Made by a program: the position numbers and the translations under genes
The notes under the pieces: generated by a model
Database searches by the model: none
What the model was told of the DNA's origin: nothing
Seen by the model: only the letters and a program-made list of their open reading frames with translations
DNA from: Lachnospiraceae bacterium UBA7598
Lineage (GTDB): Bacteria > Bacillota > Clostridia > Lachnospirales > Lachnospiraceae
DNA: 9,042 bases
Direction: 5' to 3'
Assembly (NCBI GenBank): GCA_002474415.1
Contig: DLQV01000084.1
Location: 1 to 9,042 of the forward strand
In this document: piece by piece, positions 6,328-9,042 of the stretch
Layout of the letters: every line of letters begins with the position of its first letter
Numbering within the stretch: the first letter of the stretch is position 1

Positions 6328-7197
6328 CTACTCTCTCACATAAATCTGTGACAGATTGTTCATAATCGCCGCTGCGACATCCGGTTTATTCATAGAATAA
6401 ATATGAATGTGATTGACTCCGTTGGCAATCAGATCAATTATCTGCTCGGTTGCATAGGCAATTCCTGCCTGCTTCATGGCTGCAGGGTTGTCCCCAAAAC
6501 GATCCACAATACTTAAAAATTTGGCAGGAACCAGATTTCCGGTCAGGGAAATCGTTCTCTTCACCTGTGCTGCATTGGTAACCGGCATGATTCCGGCGGT
6601 CACCGGAACATCAATTCCTTTTGCAAGTGCCTTATACAGAAAACGATAGTAAATGTTATTGTCAAAAAACATCTGTGTGGTCAGATATTCACAGCCTGCA
6701 TCCACTTTTTCTTTCAGATGATCCAGATCTTCATTCATATTGGCAGCCTCCGGATGTCCCTCCGGATAACATGCACCACCGATACAGAAGTCTCCTGACT
6801 CTTTGATCTCGCGGATCAGTTCAATCGCATGGTGATACTGATCCGGAAGCGGAAAATCTGTGTTTGTCGGAATGTCCCCGCGAAGTGCAAGGATGTTTTC
6901 GATTCCACGCTCTTTCAGCTCACTGATTACGGTATGTACTTTTTCTCTTGTGGAAGAGACACAGGTCAGATGTGCAATTGCCGGTACTCCGTAGGAGTTG
7001 ATCGCATCTGCGATCTCTACGGTATAATCACTTGTTCCGCCGGTTGCTCCATATGTACAGCTGATATATGCCGGTTTCAACTTTGCGATTTCTGCTGCGA
7101 TTGCCTTGTAATTCTGCAGCTGTGCTCCCTGTTTTGGCGGGAAAATCTCACATGAGATTGTCACCTCATTCTTCTTTAAAATTTCAGATACTTTCAT
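6328..7197 (-). CDS. metF: Methylenetetrahydrofolate reductase
   Basis: Reduces 5,10-methylene-THF to 5-methyl-THF with FAD, supplying methyl groups for methionine synthesis; cytosolic. The 289 residues match the short bacterial form, a single FAD-binding TIM barrel without the eukaryotic regulatory domain. Recognisable signatures: S-C-E-I-F-P-P-K with Glu17 (equivalent to the catalytic Glu28 of E. coli MetF), T-Y-G-A-T-G-G at 48-54, L-A-L-R-G-D with Asp108 (E. coli Asp120), A-C-Y-P-E-G-H-P-E near 142-150, T-T-Q-M-F-F-D with Gln175 (E. coli Gln183), and H-I-Y-S-M-N-K near the end. An AGGAG site lies 6 nt before the ATG. It starts 15 bp after greA and shares its transcript. No SAM riboswitch or T-box can fit in that gap, so control must come from the operon promoter outside the window. 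Confidence 0.96.
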   Translation of the reverse strand: MKVSEILKKNEVTISCEIFPPKQGAQLQNYKAIAAEIAKLKPAYISCTYGATGGTSDYTVEIADAINSYGVPAIAHLTCVSSTREKVHTVISELKERGIENILALRGDIPTNTDFPLPDQYHHAIELIREIKESGDFCIGGACYPEGHPEAANMNEDLDHLKEKVDAGCEYLTTQMFFDNNIYYRFLYKALAKGIDVPVTAGIMPVTNAAQVKRTISLTGNLVPAKFLSIVDRFGDNPAAMKQAGIAYATEQIIDLIANGVNHIHIYSMNKPDVAAAIMNNLSQIYVRE

Positions 7198-7212
7198 TTT
7201 TTTCTCCTGTTG

Positions 7213-7716
7213 TTAAAATTTTCGAAGCTCATCTGTGCCGTCGTCCACAGTATTGACAATACGCTTAATCTGTACAAAATAGGAATAATTATCATTTACA
7301 TGAACTTCACAGCGATCTCCGACTTTATGCCCGAAAATGGCTGCGCCAAGCGGTGATTCCCGGCTGATCAGATTTTTCAGTGAATTACTTCTGACCGTTG
7401 TCACCAGTTTATACGTTTCCGTCACATCGTCCTCTTCAAAATAAATATCGATGGTATTGTTCATTCCAACTTCATCTTCCGGAGAGTCTTCGGAAACAAT
7501 CACTGCTGTCTTGATCATTTTTTCCAGATAACGGATGCGGCTTTCATTTTCATTTTTGAACTTTTTGGCTGCCTTATATTCAAAATTCTCACTCAGATCT
7601 CCCTGAGCACGTGCTTCTTTTACATCTTCGAGGGCCTCCTTTCGAACCACCAGCTTCCGGTGCTCGATCTCTGCCTCCATTTTTTCAATATCCTTTTTTG
7701 TTAATTCATCATGCAT
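7213..7716 (-). CDS. greA: Transcription elongation factor GreA/GreB family
   Basis: Rescues backtracked RNA polymerase by stimulating cleavage of the nascent RNA 3' end through the secondary channel. The protein has 167 residues (family about 158). Residues 1-78 form the antiparallel coiled coil (L-T-K-K-D, then the basic stretch around 20-33) with the tip G-D-L-S-E-N-F-E-Y, where Asp40 and Glu43 match the metal-binding acids of E. coli GreA. K-A-A-K-K-F and R-I-R-Y-L-E-K-M follow. The C-terminal FKBP-like domain is shown by S-P-L-G-A-A-I-F-G-H-K-V-G-D near 122-135. A strong GGAGG site lies 6 nt before the ATG, in the 16-bp gap after the phosphopantetheinyl transferase stop. The insert E-E-D-D-V-T-E-T-Y in the linker makes it slightly longer than standard GreA; it may be a lineage-specific paralogue. 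Confidence 0.92.
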   Translation of the reverse strand: MHDELTKKDIEKMEAEIEHRKLVVRKEALEDVKEARAQGDLSENFEYKAAKKFKNENESRIRYLEKMIKTAVIVSEDSPEDEVGMNNTIDIYFEEDDVTETYKLVTTVRSNSLKNLISRESPLGAAIFGHKVGDRCEVHVNDNYSYFVQIKRIVNTVDDGTDELRKF

Positions 7717-7732
7717 ATTCTGCCTCCAGATA

Positions 7733-8362
7733 TTAATCTAACATTTTACATACAAAATCGCAAGTCCTATCTTCTCGTGTACAGACACTGATCAGATATC
7801 TGTCTTTTGGCGTTCCCAATGGAACTTCTTTATAGTATTTCCCATGTATCGTATCCACGGTACCAAACGCCTTTGACATTCCTTCCCCGGTCATTTTCAC
7901 ATAACTCTCTTTTCTTGTCCAGAACCGGAGCAGTTCCTGCAGATCATCCCCGGTTTCTTTCCACCGGTTCCATTCCGCTTCTGTTAATATCCGCTTTGCA
8001 AGCTTCCGGTTGCGGGTTTCCTGCAAAAAACGGTTCTGCTGTTCCACATCCACACCTACCGGGACATCCGACAGTGCTCCCGCCACATATGCTCCCGCAT
8101 GGCTTAAATTAAAGAAAACCCCATCTTTTTTCAGACGCGGCTTTCCATGTTCCCCCAGTCGGAAAGATTCTTCTGCGTACGGAATCTGTTCTTCCAACAG
8201 CATATGCCGGAGCAGAAGGCCCGCCGCAATGGATCTGCTGCGGTTTTCTTCTCCTTTTATCATTCTTACTTTCTCCCTGCGGCTTTCCACAAGAAGAGAC
8301 AGTGATAGTGCCTCTTCTTCGGAACACAGAATATGAACCGGCTGAATATATAATTTAAGCAT
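7733..8362 (-). CDS. 4'-phosphopantetheinyl transferase, Sfp type
   Basis: Moves the phosphopantetheine arm of CoA onto a conserved serine of acyl or peptidyl carrier proteins, turning apo into holo forms; Mg-dependent and cytosolic. The 209 residues fit the two-lobed Sfp/Gsp class and are far longer than the single-lobe AcpS. Motifs: G-K-P-R-L at 73-77, F-F-N-L-S-H-A at 83-89, G-V-D-V-E at 103-107 with the Mg-binding Asp105 and Glu107, and F-W-T-R-K-E-S-Y-V-K at 147-156 (Trp148, Lys151, Glu152, Lys156). The ATG overlaps the end of uppP by 8 bp, with an AGGGG site 7 nt upstream inside uppP, so the two are translationally coupled. No polyketide or non-ribosomal synthetase is visible, so the carrier-protein partner is unknown; fatty-acid ACP is possible. 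Confidence 0.92.
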   Translation of the reverse strand: MLKLYIQPVHILCSEEEALSLSLLVESRREKVRMIKGEENRSRSIAAGLLLRHMLLEEQIPYAEESFRLGEHGKPRLKKDGVFFNLSHAGAYVAGALSDVPVGVDVEQQNRFLQETRNRKLAKRILTEAEWNRWKETGDDLQELLRFWTRKESYVKMTGEGMSKAFGTVDTIHGKYYKEVPLGTPKDRYLISVCTREDRTCDFVCKMLD

Positions 8363-9042
8363 GTAATGCCCCTAAAAATCCACACGCCAGCACAAAAACA
8401 CCAAGAATGATCCGGTAATATCCAAACACCTTGAAATCATGTTTTTTAATATATCCCATCAGAAAACGGATAACAATCAGGGAAACCGCAAATGCAATGA
8501 CACATCCCACAAACAGGATAACGACCTCGGATGTCGAAAAATCCAGTCCAAACTTTGCAATCTTTAAGACGCTGGCACCAAACATAACCGGAATGGCAAG
8601 GAAAAACGTATACTCTGCCGCAACAGTTCTGGACACTCCGATCAAAAGTGCTCCGACAATCGTTGCACCGGACCGGGATGTTCCCGGAAAAATCGCAGCG
8701 ATCAACTGAAACAGACCGATAAAAAGTGCCGTATCATAACCGATATCCGCAAGCGTGTTGATTCTGGAATTTTTCCCTTTATGGGAATTCTCGATCAGAA
8801 TAAACGCAATACCAAACAGAATCAACATGACGGACACCATTTTATAATTGTAAAAATGTTCTTCCACCCAGTCGTCCGCAAGAACACCGATCACCGCTGC
8901 CGGAACGGTGGAAACCAGAATATGAAACCACAATTTAAAAATATCCGTTTTGATCCATACTCCCGGTCCGCGTTTCGTCAAAGGTGCCACGTTATTTTTT
9001 CTGCCAAACGGCCAGATCTGGCTCCAGAACAGAACAACAACT
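8355..9042 (-). CDS. uppP: Undecaprenyl-diphosphate phosphatase, N-terminus outside window
   Basis: Integral membrane phosphatase (BacA/UppP) that turns C55-PP into C55-P for reuse as the lipid carrier of peptidoglycan and teichoic acid; raised dosage gives bacitracin tolerance. The frame is open to the right edge: 229 residues are visible of a usual 260-290. The N-terminal part with the E/Q-x-x-x-E motif is missing. Visible: a hydrophobic segment V-V-V-L-F-W at the edge, several further membrane helices, and the diagnostic P-G-T-S-R-S-G (about 8667-8687), whose Arg is needed for catalysis in characterised members. The sequence ends with G-Y-Y-R-I-I-L-G and a last membrane helix, as in the family. 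It is the first gene seen of the leftward operon; the promoter lies outside. An ATG at 8988-8990 is internal, since homology continues upstream of it. Confidence 0.94.
   Translation of the reverse strand, partial: VVVLFWSQIWPFGRKNNVAPLTKRGPGVWIKTDIFKLWFHILVSTVPAAVIGVLADDWVEEHFYNYKMVSVMLILFGIAFILIENSHKGKNSRINTLADIGYDTALFIGLFQLIAAIFPGTSRSGATIVGALLIGVSRTVAAEYTFFLAIPVMFGASVLKIAKFGLDFSTSEVVILFVGCVIAFAVSLIVIRFLMGYIKKHDFKVFGYYRIILGVFVLACGFLGALHA

Noticed and set aside
7198..7212. SAM riboswitch or T-box ahead of metF
   Set aside because: Only 15 bp separate greA from metF, enough for a ribosome site and nothing more.
5866..8709. Plus-strand frames opposite the 151-residue gene, metF, the transferase and uppP
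   Set aside because: All are antisense to clearly recognisable genes or to a tightly spaced operon member, and none has its own translation signals.

Overview
The window is about 9 kb of a Gram-positive Clostridia-type chromosome. The best guess is Lachnospiraceae, close to starch-degrading gut genera such as Roseburia or Agathobacter. This rests on a very large secreted GH13 starch enzyme with stacked N-terminal modules, purine-rich Shine-Dalgarno sites, TTG starts, and an operon in the order uppP, phosphopantetheinyl transferase, greA, metF. The taxonomy is inferred; no rRNA gene is present.

Left part (1-4416, minus strand): one open reading frame of at least 1472 codons that runs off the left edge. 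It encodes an exported, multi-modular alpha-amylase/amylopullulanase. The order is signal peptide, two homologous starch-binding-like modules, an Ig-like stretch, an X25-type pullulanase module, a second small beta domain, a CBM34-like N domain, the GH13 barrel with all catalytic residues, a beta-sandwich, a Ser/Thr/Gly linker and an incomplete C-terminal domain. Its promoter carries a LacI/MalR/CcpA-like AAACGTTT operator between the -35 and -10 boxes.

Middle part (about 4574-5846, plus strand): an AT-rich island of about 1.26 kb bounded by a 14-bp direct repeat. It holds a near-consensus promoter, a compact structured RNA of about 70 nt ending in a strong terminator with a cUACGg tetraloop, and directly after it an Abi_2 (AbiD/AbiF) gene with the HEPN-type R-N-x-x-x-H motif. 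This is the layout of an AbiF-type RNA/ribonuclease defence or toxin-antitoxin unit. The protein gene is split by two opposite one-base changes in poly-A tracts (8 A where 7 are needed, then 7 A where 8 are needed). It is therefore a recent pseudogene, a slippage- or phase-variable gene, or a product of homopolymer sequencing error.

Right part (5863-9042, minus strand): a tightly packed operon read leftward. It contains uppP (undecaprenyl-diphosphate phosphatase, 5' part outside the window), an Sfp-type phosphopantetheinyl transferase overlapping it by 8 bp, greA, metF and an unrecognised 151-residue protein. If the island is removed at its direct repeat, a good leftward terminator (4553-4589) falls 16 nt after the stop codon of the 151-residue gene. 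This suggests that the island inserted between this operon and its own terminator.
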